Shown: positions 12,675 to 20,039 of the stretch, in pieces
Layout of the letters: every line of letters starts with the position of its first letter
Position numbering within the stretch: the stretch's first letter is position 1
From: a virus
Reading direction: 5' to 3' (one strand)
Length of the DNA stretch: 24,280 bases
IMG/VR virus record: IMGVR_UViG_3300030117_001544
Span: 1 to 24,280 of that record
The notes under the pieces: generated by a model
Database searches by the model: none
What the model was told of the DNA's origin: nothing
What the model saw: the letters and a program-made list of their open reading frames with translations, nothing else
Position numbers and translations under genes: made by a program

Positions 12675-13125
12675 TGATCAAAAAATACAATTAATGAAAG
12701 AAGCCTATGCAACAGGCTACAAAGGATCTTTTACAGAATTATTTCAACAAAATGATCCTGAACCAGGTACAGATCCTATGTTAGAACCTATGGATATAAA
12801 TCCAATGGATGTACCTGCAAACTCACCTGCAAAAGTATCATTAGGAACAGACATGCCTCCTATGGAAATGAGAAACCAAGAAGCAATTGAACAAGCAAAC
12901 GCTGCACCATCACAAGAATTAGTGCAAAGCTATCAATCAGAAACTGCAGGGAGTATGCCTACAGGAGAAAGAGTAGAAACCGTATTAGAAAATCCTAGTC
13001 AGTATCAAGAAGGTGGGTATAAACTAGATAATAACTACGCTGATAACTACATTAAAGACTATCTTAAGAAAAAAGGTGGGTATAAATGGGATTTAGAAAA
13101 GTTAAAAGACTTTAATAAAAAATAA
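12661..13125 (+). CDS. Small portal-associated hypothetical protein (154 aa)
   Basis: The first 14 nt overlap the end of the portal gene. The product has a short helical start (TNDQKIQLMKEAYATGYKGSFTELF), a long proline/methionine-rich, probably disordered middle (DPMLEPMDINPMDVP) and a repeated motif near the end: YQEGGYKLDNNY and KKGGYKWDLEKL. The GGYK repeats are reminiscent of small glycine-rich proteins located next to portal genes in Bacteroidota phages. A virion or assembly role is inferred from position. Confidence 0.6.
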   Translation: MALTNDQKIQLMKEAYATGYKGSFTELFQQNDPEPGTDPMLEPMDINPMDVPANSPAKVSLGTDMPPMEMRNQEAIEQANAAPSQELVQSYQSETAGSMPTGERVETVLENPSQYQEGGYKLDNNYADNYIKDYLKKKGGYKWDLEKLKDFNKK

Positions 13126-13188
13126 GTGTTATATATTAAAAAGACACTCTAAATATATTTTTAATAATAAAAACTAATTAATAATAGG

Positions 13189-13196
13189 TATTTTTG
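13189..13196 (+). promoter_or_regulatory. Promoter box TATTTTTG before the scaffold gene
   Basis: The box is identical to the one before the portal gene and has the same 24-nt distance to the ATG. The gap also shares GTGTTATAT (13126-13134) and AAATATATTT (13151-13160) with the portal gap, suggesting both are copies of one late-promoter module. Confidence 0.45.
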
Positions 13197-13220
13197 TAGT
13201 ACCAAAAAATATATAGAACA

Positions 13221-14369
13221 ATGAGTATAGACGATAAAAAAATAAACATAGAAGATATCTCTTTTGACGATATGTTAGGAGAAGGTATTGAGGATGCAGT
13301 AGAAACTGTAGAAGAAGTTGAACCAAAAGCAGAAGAAGGTGAGAGTAAGAGTGAAGAAGTTCTTGCGGAAGCTAGTCTTGATGATGATGTTGCTGCTAAA
13401 CAAGAAGAAACGGAGGAAGAAGAAGAGGACGAGGATGTTAAAGAAAAAGTTTCTAAAAAAAGTACAAAGAAGGAGGTTTCAACGGAAGATGATGGAGTCG
13501 AGGCGGAACAAGTAGAAGATGATACAATTGTAGGAGCTGTTTTGTCAAAGTTAGGATACGAAGTAGATGAAACATATGATGACACTACTGAAGGATTAGT
13601 AGAACTAACTAAAGACATAGGTGTTCAAATGGCAGATGAAAATTTAGATAAGCTATTTGAAAAGTTTCCTTTAGTTAAAGATCACATGGAGTATGTAATG
13701 GCTGGTGGTAACAGTCAAGACTTTATGGGAATGCATGATCCTAGACAAGATTACTCTAGAGTTAATATGTCAAAAGATGATGTACAGTTGCAAAAATATT
13801 TTTTAGGAGAATATTTTAAAACTAAAGGTCACGATGCAGAATTTATTGGAGAGTTACTAGAAGACTATGAAGATAATGGTAAACTTTACAGTAAAGCTGC
13901 TAGTGCACAAAAAGCACTAGTTAATGCTCAAGCTACTTATAGAAAAAATGCTTTAGAACAACAAAAGCAAGAACAAATAAAACAGCAAAAAGAGCAAAAA
14001 CAATTTTGGGATGATGTATATGAAACAATAGACACATCACAAGATTTTAAGGGGCTTGCGGTTCCTGAGAAAGAGAAAAATAAATTTTTTGAGTATCTTT
14101 CTAAACCTGTAACCAAGGAAGGTTACACGCAGAGAGATTTAGATCATTCAGAATCTGATATGAATACTAAGCTTGCGATTGACTATTTAATGTTCAAAGG
14201 TTTTAATCTTGACAAAATGATAGATGTAAAAGCTAGAACAAAAAGTACTCGTACTTTAAAAGATAAAATAAAAAGTCAAAAAGCTAGTGTTAAAAATGCA
14301 AAAAGTACTCGAAGAGCAACTAGGGCAGCAGATGTAGATATTGATGATCTAGATTTAAATTTGTTTTAA
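13221..14369 (+). CDS. Putative capsid scaffolding protein
   Basis: This 382-residue protein is placed between portal and capsid genes, where scaffolds are found. Residues 1-100 are extremely acidic (long E/D runs such as EETEEEEEDEDVKEK) and probably disordered. A central helical domain follows. A Q/K-rich coiled coil (about 236-267, EQQKQEQIKQQKEQKQFWDDV) comes next. The C-terminus is strongly basic (TKSTRTLKDKIKSQKASVKNAKSTRRATR, then an acidic DVDIDDLDLNLF). A basic helical C-terminus that binds the inside of the capsid shell is typical of scaffolds. No protease motif is seen. The reverse-strand frame over the acidic part is a composition artefact. Confidence 0.7.
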   Translation: MSIDDKKINIEDISFDDMLGEGIEDAVETVEEVEPKAEEGESKSEEVLAEASLDDDVAAKQEETEEEEEDEDVKEKVSKKSTKKEVSTEDDGVEAEQVEDDTIVGAVLSKLGYEVDETYDDTTEGLVELTKDIGVQMADENLDKLFEKFPLVKDHMEYVMAGGNSQDFMGMHDPRQDYSRVNMSKDDVQLQKYFLGEYFKTKGHDAEFIGELLEDYEDNGKLYSKAASAQKALVNAQATYRKNALEQQKQEQIKQQKEQKQFWDDVYETIDTSQDFKGLAVPEKEKNKFFEYLSKPVTKEGYTQRDLDHSESDMNTKLAIDYLMFKGFNLDKMIDVKARTKSTRTLKDKIKSQKASVKNAKSTRRATRAADVDIDDLDLNLF

Positions 14370-14398
14370 CCTATTAACTTTTAAAAATTTAGAAAATT

Positions 14399-15853
14399 AT
14401 GGCAATGTCACAACAAGGTAAGAACATTAGCGTTGTAAAAACGTTTTATAATGATTCGCAAATGACTGATATGAACAGTCTAGCAAACGCCCTTATGTCA
14501 AAGCCTACTGAATTATCTCCAATTATCACACATTTGGCTGGTAAAGACGATAAAAGATTTCCTCTATCATTCTTGACGGAAGGGGTTGGAAACGTTAAGT
14601 CAATGGATAGATTGGAATATGAATATCGTGTATCTACTCACAAAAGAAAGACACGACCAGTAGCAGCGACTAATAGTGGTGGTAGTTTAGGAGCAGGAGG
14701 TAGTACTTTTGAAATACAATTTCCTGACAAATTTTTTATCTTTCCATATGTACTAGTAAACTCTGCAGGAGAGCTAGCACGTATTATGAAAGAACCAGAA
14801 CCAGTAGCAGGAACTAACAACTGGAAATATACTTTACAGTTAGTTAATCCAGCAACTAGCGCAACTTTATCTGCAGGTTTTACTGTAGGTGATCTTTGGG
14901 CTCAGTTGTATGCACCAGTAGGAGTTGACTTCTCTAGAGGAAATGCTTCAAACTGGCAAACACCTTCTTTAGTAAGAAACAAGATTGGTACAGTAAGAAA
15001 ATCATACCACATGTCTGGTCACGCGCGAGACTATGTAGTTGAGTTTGGATTACCTACTAAAGGTGGAGCTACTACAAAATTATGGATGGACTATGAAGAA
15101 TATCAACACATGCTTAACTTTAAAGAAGAATGTGAGATGTTCTACTGGTACGGACAAAAAACTTATAATGCTGACGGACACACTTTCATGAAAGATGAAA
15201 ATGGTCAACCAGTAATTGTAGGACCAGGATTACTTGAGCAAATCGTTAATAAAGATACTTATTCTACTTTAACAGAGACTAAGATTAAAAACATTATTGG
15301 TGATTTATTCTATGGTATGACTGATGCTAATCAAAAACAAGTTACGCTTTACACAGGAACTGGTGGTATGCGTGAATTTGATGAAGCTCTTAAAAATCAC
15401 TTTGGATCAAGTGCAAACTCATTCAAAGTAGGTGGAGAGAATAGATTCATCACAGGTTCAGGTAGATCATTAGGTCTTACTGGGTACTTTACACAGTACG
15501 AGCACGTAGACGGACATACAGTAAATGTAGTTAAACTACCTTTATTTGATCATGGTCCTGTTGCTCAAGCTGCAGGAAGACACCCTGTAACTGGATACTC
15601 ACTAGAATCATACAGAATGGTATTTGTTGATCAGTCTAACTATGACGGACAAGCAAACCTTCAAATGCTTTCTAAAAAAGGAAGAGAAATGATGAGATGG
15701 TGTGTAGCTGGGTCTGTAGTACCTAGAGGTTTTGACGGAACAAGTGCAAGAGCATCTGATGTTGACGGCGCTTCTGTTCACATGTTAAAAACAGCTGGTA
15801 TCATTCTTAAGAGATTTGATACTTCTCTAGATATTACGTGTACAGCGTCATAA
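14399..15853 (+). CDS. Major capsid protein
   Basis: The 484-residue protein follows the scaffold after 29 nt. It starts MAMSQQGKNISVVKTFYNDSQM, has an extended N-terminal region that would act as an arm, a long beta/alpha body and a C-terminal beta section (SYRMVFVDQSNYDGQANLQMLSKKGREMMRWCVAGS). Length, position and the lack of any enzymatic motif fit an HK97-fold capsid protein. I cannot align it with a named family by eye, so the call rests on context. Its use of C- and G-ending codons seems higher than in neighbouring genes, as expected for an abundant protein. A hairpin cluster follows its stop. Confidence 0.8.
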   Translation: MAMSQQGKNISVVKTFYNDSQMTDMNSLANALMSKPTELSPIITHLAGKDDKRFPLSFLTEGVGNVKSMDRLEYEYRVSTHKRKTRPVAATNSGGSLGAGGSTFEIQFPDKFFIFPYVLVNSAGELARIMKEPEPVAGTNNWKYTLQLVNPATSATLSAGFTVGDLWAQLYAPVGVDFSRGNASNWQTPSLVRNKIGTVRKSYHMSGHARDYVVEFGLPTKGGATTKLWMDYEEYQHMLNFKEECEMFYWYGQKTYNADGHTFMKDENGQPVIVGPGLLEQIVNKDTYSTLTETKIKNIIGDLFYGMTDANQKQVTLYTGTGGMREFDEALKNHFGSSANSFKVGGENRFITGSGRSLGLTGYFTQYEHVDGHTVNVVKLPLFDHGPVAQAAGRHPVTGYSLESYRMVFVDQSNYDGQANLQMLSKKGREMMRWCVAGSVVPRGFDGTSARASDVDGASVHMLKTAGIILKRFDTSLDITCTAS

Positions 15854-15861
15854 TATAACAC
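15850..15861 (+). repeat. Copy 3 of the recurring motif ATAATATAACAC
   Basis: ATAATATAACAC lies on the stop codon of the capsid gene, here in plus orientation. Its last seven bases form the left arm of the first hairpin in the following cluster. The 10-mer TTGCATCGTG (15885-15894) also recurs on the minus strand at 4298-4307, close to copy 1. Confidence 0.5.
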
Positions 15862-15954
15862 GAGGATACTTGTGTTATTTCACGTTGCATCGTGAAGTCT
15901 ATATAAATTGGTTTTTAGTTAGGTTGTAGGGTTAATCCCCTGCAACCGCTAAAA
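15855..15954 (+). promoter_or_regulatory. Three-hairpin structured region after the capsid gene
   Basis: The 163-nt gap after the capsid gene holds three consecutive hairpins. The first is ATAACAC (15855-15861) with GTGTTAT (15872-15878). The second is TTCACG (15879-15884) with CGTGAA (15891-15896). The third is a long one, TTTTAG (15913-15918) and GGTTGTAGGG (15922-15931) pairing with CCCTGCAACC (15938-15947) and CTAAAA (15949-15954), 16 bp with one G-T pair and a small internal loop. GTGAA of the second hairpin can instead pair with TTCAC at 15958-15962. No strong T-run follows. It may stabilise the capsid mRNA or reduce read-through into the next gene. Confidence 0.6.
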
Positions 15955-16016
15955 GCTTTCACATGGAGGGATTATTCTTTCTCTCTATTAATAATAATTA
16001 AAAAAGAACTGGAAAT

Positions 16017-16826
16017 ATGAGTAAAAAAATTTTTATCAGGAGACAAGACGCGGATAGTTTTCTCCCTGAAGAGCTGCGAGCTGAGGCAGTAATGAAACTG
16101 AGCAGTGTTTTTGTAAATAGACAACCACTTAAAGGATTTAGTTACGAAGATGAAAAGATTTACCTAGCAGGTATACTAGATGTAGACCCAGGTAATCACG
16201 AATGGCCAAAACATGCAAAAAAGTTTTGGGCAGATTTAACAATCCCTGTGGGTTTTACAGGAGTTGAACTTGAAATCGGTAAAGATGGTAAAGGTAATCC
16301 AATACAAATTATGGATTTTATAAAATATCATTTTGCACTAAAACATCCACATGTAGCCTTAAGTAAGGAAGAAATGGATAAAGATTACAAGAAAAGATTT
16401 TACATTCAAGATTTAAGTAAGGAGGATGTAAAGAAAAATGTTCAAATCCAAGTAAAAAAAGACGCAGACAAAGAATTTATAAAACTTTCTTCTGATCCGA
16501 AAGCAATGGTCTGGGTATTAAGGTTAATTGGAAACGTTAATCCTGATACAATGACAAGAGAACAGGTTGAAAATATGTTATATGACATAAAAGAAAAACA
16601 ACCAAAGAAGTTTATGAAAATTGCAAAGGATAAGAACCTTAGTATGAAAGCAGAAATAGAAGAAATGGTTTCAGCTGGAGTATTAAGAAAAATTGGAAAT
16701 CAGATTGTATTTATAGATGAAATATTAGGAGATACATTAGATTCTACTATATTACATTTAAAAGACAAAAAGAATTCTGGCAAATTAACAATATTAAGAG
16801 CAAAACTTAAAGAATTGGCAGTATAG
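16017..16826 (+). CDS. Hypothetical virion-associated protein (269 aa)
   Basis: I do not recognise a family. The N-terminal half is a folded-looking domain (IFIRRQDADSFLPEELRAEAV, then IYLAGILDVDPGNHEWPKHAKKFWADLTIPVGFTGVELEIG). The C-terminal half is helical and lysine-rich with a possible small winged-helix-like end (IEEMVSAGVLRKIGNQIVFIDEILG, about 218-242). It lies between the capsid and connector-like genes and its stop directly adjoins the next ATG, so a structural or assembly role is likely by position. Confidence 0.6.
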   Translation: MSKKIFIRRQDADSFLPEELRAEAVMKLSSVFVNRQPLKGFSYEDEKIYLAGILDVDPGNHEWPKHAKKFWADLTIPVGFTGVELEIGKDGKGNPIQIMDFIKYHFALKHPHVALSKEEMDKDYKKRFYIQDLSKEDVKKNVQIQVKKDADKEFIKLSSDPKAMVWVLRLIGNVNPDTMTREQVENMLYDIKEKQPKKFMKIAKDKNLSMKAEIEEMVSAGVLRKIGNQIVFIDEILGDTLDSTILHLKDKKNSGKLTILRAKLKELAV

Positions 16827-18068
16827 ATGGATATACAAGAAATGCACTTATCAGTACAACAGGGCGTGGACAAAATCCATGCCCAAGTTGCTGATTCATT
16901 ACTTACTTCAGAATTAGATCGAGAGTTGAACAAAGCTATACAACAATTTGTTACAACAAGATTCCAACAAAATAACTTTTACAGAAAAGGTTTTGAGGAG
17001 TCACAAAAAAGAAGAGATGATCTAAGAACGTTAGTAAGAGAAGTCATTCTTGAAGCATCGTTTAAAGAACAATTAAAAAGTTCAGCTCAACCAGGTGGGT
17101 CTTTGTTTACTGATACAGTATTTTTACCCACTGACTACATGTATTTAATCAATATTAATACAGAAATTAAAAGATTACCTACATGTGAACCAATAGGATT
17201 TAATCTAACAGATCAAGATTCTATTTTTTATTTTATATTTAACTTAAATGACTTTGTAGGTCAAAACCAAGCTAGTAATAGTACATCTTGGTTAAGTCAA
17301 ATACAAATGTTTAGTGAAGTAGGGGCTCCTGCTACTAGTATAATAGAAAATGCATGGTCATGGGGTAATCTAGATGGATCTTTGCAGTTTACTATAGATA
17401 ATGATCCAGATGTTTTTCCAAATACTGGACCAGGAACTGGAGAAGATGTATCATCAGGATTGATACAAGACATTTTAGATAACTGGGCATTAGGAGAAAT
17501 ATTTTGGGAAAACTGGCCAATAGGCGGATCACAAATATCTTATCCTGGTAGTTTTATAGCTGTAATAGATCAAGAAGCATTTGATTGGATAAATTGGGAT
17601 GGATCTTTAGGAAACATTACCTATTTAGTTGGTAGAGATGCTAATAATTTTATGACAGTACAAACACCTTTACTATTTAAAGATGATGTACTTAACCAAA
17701 AAAGAATTCCAACAGGTGATACTTGGGCTTCTTATGTAAGAGAATCGCATTCATGTAGAATGGTTCAACATGATGATATACATTCAATGATAAACGATCC
17801 TTTTAACAAAACAAAATATAGTTCTCCTCTAACTGTAATGAGAGGAAATAACATAGATGTTTACACCGATGATTTATTTATTGTAGATAAGATTAGGTTA
17901 ACATATATAAGACGCCCTGCTGTGGTCAATTTACCAACTAATAGTAGTTGTGATCTTCCAGAACACACTCATGAGGAAATTGTAAAACTAGCAGTGGCAA
18001 GTATCTTGGAGGCTATTTCCGATCCAAGGTATGCAACTCACAGTAGTGAAGTGCAGAAAATGGAATAA
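16827..18068 (+). CDS. Putative head-tail connector/adaptor protein
   Basis: The 413-residue protein has a helical N-terminus (HLSVQQGVDKIHAQVADSLL, then ELDRELNKAIQQFVTTRF) and a central beta-rich part. Its C-terminal region combines VDKIRLTYIRRPAVVNL with a conserved-looking CDLPEHTHEEIVKLAVASILEAISDPRY. That last pattern (strand, 'RRP', then 'LP...H.EIV..A.....E...DPR') is what I associate with adaptor proteins that bind below the portal in Bacteroidota podoviruses. The gene follows the 269-residue gene with no gap. The sub-type (adaptor, ring or tail-tube start) cannot be decided. Confidence 0.5.
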   Translation: MDIQEMHLSVQQGVDKIHAQVADSLLTSELDRELNKAIQQFVTTRFQQNNFYRKGFEESQKRRDDLRTLVREVILEASFKEQLKSSAQPGGSLFTDTVFLPTDYMYLININTEIKRLPTCEPIGFNLTDQDSIFYFIFNLNDFVGQNQASNSTSWLSQIQMFSEVGAPATSIIENAWSWGNLDGSLQFTIDNDPDVFPNTGPGTGEDVSSGLIQDILDNWALGEIFWENWPIGGSQISYPGSFIAVIDQEAFDWINWDGSLGNITYLVGRDANNFMTVQTPLLFKDDVLNQKRIPTGDTWASYVRESHSCRMVQHDDIHSMINDPFNKTKYSSPLTVMRGNNIDVYTDDLFIVDKIRLTYIRRPAVVNLPTNSSCDLPEHTHEEIVKLAVASILEAISDPRYATHSSEVQKME

Positions 18069-18100
18069 TAAATTGAATATTAATTTTTAAATAATTTGAC

Positions 18101-19036
18101 ATGAGACAATTATTGATAAGTAATGATGCAACAGCAACTTACGCTAGTGGACTATTAGCTGATGGAGCTGTTGACATTTTTAAAAAAGATGCTAATGGGG
18201 AAATGACTCCTTTAGTAGCAGGAGACAGTATGATAGACGCTCCTGAAATTTGCTTTGTTCAAGGAACAGCAGCTGAAAATATTGTGAGCCCTTGGATATC
18301 AGGTAAAAATATTATTAACTTTAGTGGACTATCTAATGAAGCTCAAACTGCAAAAGGAATAAGAGTAACTGTAGCTAATACATCTGGATCAGCAGGTGCT
18401 GTAGATATAAAATTTATTCGAAGAGAAGAACAGCCTCAAGAATTTCACATTTTATCTACACACGTACCTAGTGGTACAGCACAAAATGATATTGTTGATT
18501 TAATTGAAGCACAAGCAGCAGCTGATATTGCGGCTGGTAACTGGCCAGAATGGTTAAGTACTACAATATCAAACTCTTCGGGAGCTACTGTTGATTTTAC
18601 AGGATCTAAAAATGGAGACACTACTGTAAGTGGTGCAACGTGGAAAGAAGGTGCAGTTGAATTTGTTACAGCAATTGATTCTACTGAAGTTCTTACATCC
18701 ACATTTGTAGAGTCTTCTGCAGCTACATTAGTAAAAGGATCTGGTAACGGATATGATGTAGAAAGAATGGAAAATGAATTAATGGGATCTGGTTACGGAT
18801 ACTACAACAGAATGCATTTTCCAAAGTCGCCTGCTAATACAGCAGTTGTAGGAACTTCTTACGACATATATTCTATTGTAGCAACTAAAGATGGAAGTAC
18901 TTCACCACAAATTAGAGGTGTAGATAACTTGATAGAAATCTATATTGCAACAGTAGCAGCAGGAACAGATGCTTTATTGTTCGAACAAAAACTTAACGGA
19001 TATCTGTCAGGGTCTTTCCCTTCAGTTAATCTATAA
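18101..19036 (+). CDS. Beta-rich putative virion protein (311 aa)
   Basis: No family is recognised with certainty. The sequence is rich in T, S, A, G and V, with alternating strands typical of tail-tube or capsid-surface proteins. It ends SPQIRGVDNLIEIYIATVAAGTDALLFEQKLNGYL. A leader TATTAATTTTT lies 12 nt before the start, as also seen before the capsid gene and the following gene, suggesting strong expression. A tail tube or major accessory virion protein is plausible. Confidence 0.5.
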   Translation: MRQLLISNDATATYASGLLADGAVDIFKKDANGEMTPLVAGDSMIDAPEICFVQGTAAENIVSPWISGKNIINFSGLSNEAQTAKGIRVTVANTSGSAGAVDIKFIRREEQPQEFHILSTHVPSGTAQNDIVDLIEAQAAADIAAGNWPEWLSTTISNSSGATVDFTGSKNGDTTVSGATWKEGAVEFVTAIDSTEVLTSTFVESSAATLVKGSGNGYDVERMENELMGSGYGYYNRMHFPKSPANTAVVGTSYDIYSIVATKDGSTSPQIRGVDNLIEIYIATVAAGTDALLFEQKLNGYLSGSFPSVNL

Positions 19037-19061
19037 TATTAACTTTTTAAAATAAATTAAA

Positions 19062-19439
19062 ATGGCAAATCCAAACTTAATTACTGCTAAGGCAGTTTAC
19101 GATTTTGCAGTTGACGGTGGTGCAACAACAGCAATTACACCTGCAATTAATGCTACAATTCCAGCTAATGCAGTTATTGTTAGATGTTACCAAGTAACAA
19201 CTACAGCGATGACTAGTGGTGGTTCAGCTACTATTGCTTTATCTGTTGGTGGTGTTACTTTAAAAGCTGCAACAGCTTTTAATGACGGTGCTTTTGATGA
19301 TGAAGATGTTACAGAACACGCAGTTCTTGACAAAACTACATCAGCAGGATCTATTGTATGTACAGTAGCAACAGCAGCTTTAACCGCTGGTAAATTTGAA
19401 GTATATGTCGAGTATTATATTTCAGAAACTTCTGCTTAA
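19062..19439 (+). CDS. Putative virion surface/decoration protein (125 aa)
   Basis: The product, starting MANPNLITAKAVYDFAVDGGATTAI, is almost entirely beta strands with small residues (ATIPANAVIVRCYQVTTTAMTSGGSATIALSVGG; ALTAGKFEVYVEYYI end). Proteins of this type ('AKAVYDFAVDGGA...IPANAVI...TSGGSATIALG...LTAGK.EVYVEY') recur in phage and metagenomic virion gene clusters and look like jelly-roll capsid decoration or fibre proteins. The upstream leader TATTAACTTTTT suggests high expression. Naming a precise role is not possible from sequence alone. Confidence 0.6.
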   Translation: MANPNLITAKAVYDFAVDGGATTAITPAINATIPANAVIVRCYQVTTTAMTSGGSATIALSVGGVTLKAATAFNDGAFDDEDVTEHAVLDKTTSAGSIVCTVATAALTAGKFEVYVEYYISETSA

Positions 19440-19460
19440 TAAGTAGAGTTAACTAAATTT

Positions 19461-19491
19461 AGATAAGGGGGCCAATAGGTCCCCTATATCT
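19461..19491 (+). terminator. Strong hairpin after the decoration-protein gene
   Basis: AGGGGGCC (19466-19473) pairs with GGTCCCCT (19478-19485) around an AATA loop, and AGATA (19461-19465) pairs with TATCT (19487-19491) beyond a single bulge, giving about 13 bp. The T-run expected of a classical terminator is lacking (TACCTAAC follows), so it may slow polymerase or protect the 3' end of the abundant upstream mRNA. Confidence 0.55.
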
Positions 19492-19512
19492 ACCTAACAC
19501 ACATTTAATAAT

Positions 19513-20037
19513 ATGGTGAATTTAAGCATGTCTACAACAGACGATTGTAGATTTTTACAAGGACAATACAGTGGTAGTCAACCAGGACCTGCAACTTTAG
19601 TTATATCTAATAACGGTGTAGAAATAGCTACATATGAAATAAGTATTATATTTTCTGCAGACGGAACAACTCCTATCCCACAAAATTTTGTATACAATAT
19701 TCCAGAAGTAATTGGAGATGATCCAGGTGTTATAACAGCATCTATTACGGATTTTGAAGGCAGCATTACAAATGCAGGAACATTAAGTTCTTGTTTTTTA
19801 GATTGTTGTTTAGCAGATAAAACTTTAGAATTAACAAATTGTAACTGTGGAGAACCACAATGTGATAAAACTTTAGCGGAAGCTCAAAGATTATTCTTGT
19901 TAATACAGTCTGTAAATACAATGTTAGCTAATATCCCATCAGATGCAAGTATAGCTTCTGGTGTTATACAAAAAGCTATAGACGCTTACAATTCAGCAAA
20001 AAATCAATGCATATCTTTTTGCGGATGTAACTGTTAA
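19513..20037 (+). CDS. Cysteine-rich virion-associated protein (174 aa)
   Basis: The N-terminal part (about 1-90) looks like an immunoglobulin-like beta domain (GPATLVISNNGVEIATYEISIIFSADG; GVITASITDFEGSI). It is followed by a cysteine-dense stretch (SSCFLDCCLADK...NCNCGEPQCDK), a helical segment (LAEAQRLFLLIQSVNTMLANI) and a terminal CISFCGCNC. About a dozen cysteines in the second half is unusual for a cytoplasmic protein. It adjoins the 1301-residue adhesin (2 nt gap) and may be its partner or chaperone. I do not recognise a family. Confidence 0.6.
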   Translation: MVNLSMSTTDDCRFLQGQYSGSQPGPATLVISNNGVEIATYEISIIFSADGTTPIPQNFVYNIPEVIGDDPGVITASITDFEGSITNAGTLSSCFLDCCLADKTLELTNCNCGEPQCDKTLAEAQRLFLLIQSVNTMLANIPSDASIASGVIQKAIDAYNSAKNQCISFCGCNC

Positions 20038-20039
20038 CT

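Noticed and set aside
13318-13515. Forward frame of 65 codons rich in lysine, arginine and leucine
   Set aside because: It is the shifted reading of the acidic run in the scaffold gene; the product is low-complexity.
13178-13618. Reverse-strand frame of 146 codons, very rich in serine
   Set aside because: It lies opposite the acidic part of the scaffold gene; GAA/GAT-rich codons read backwards give Ser/Phe-rich low-complexity protein. It is a composition artefact.
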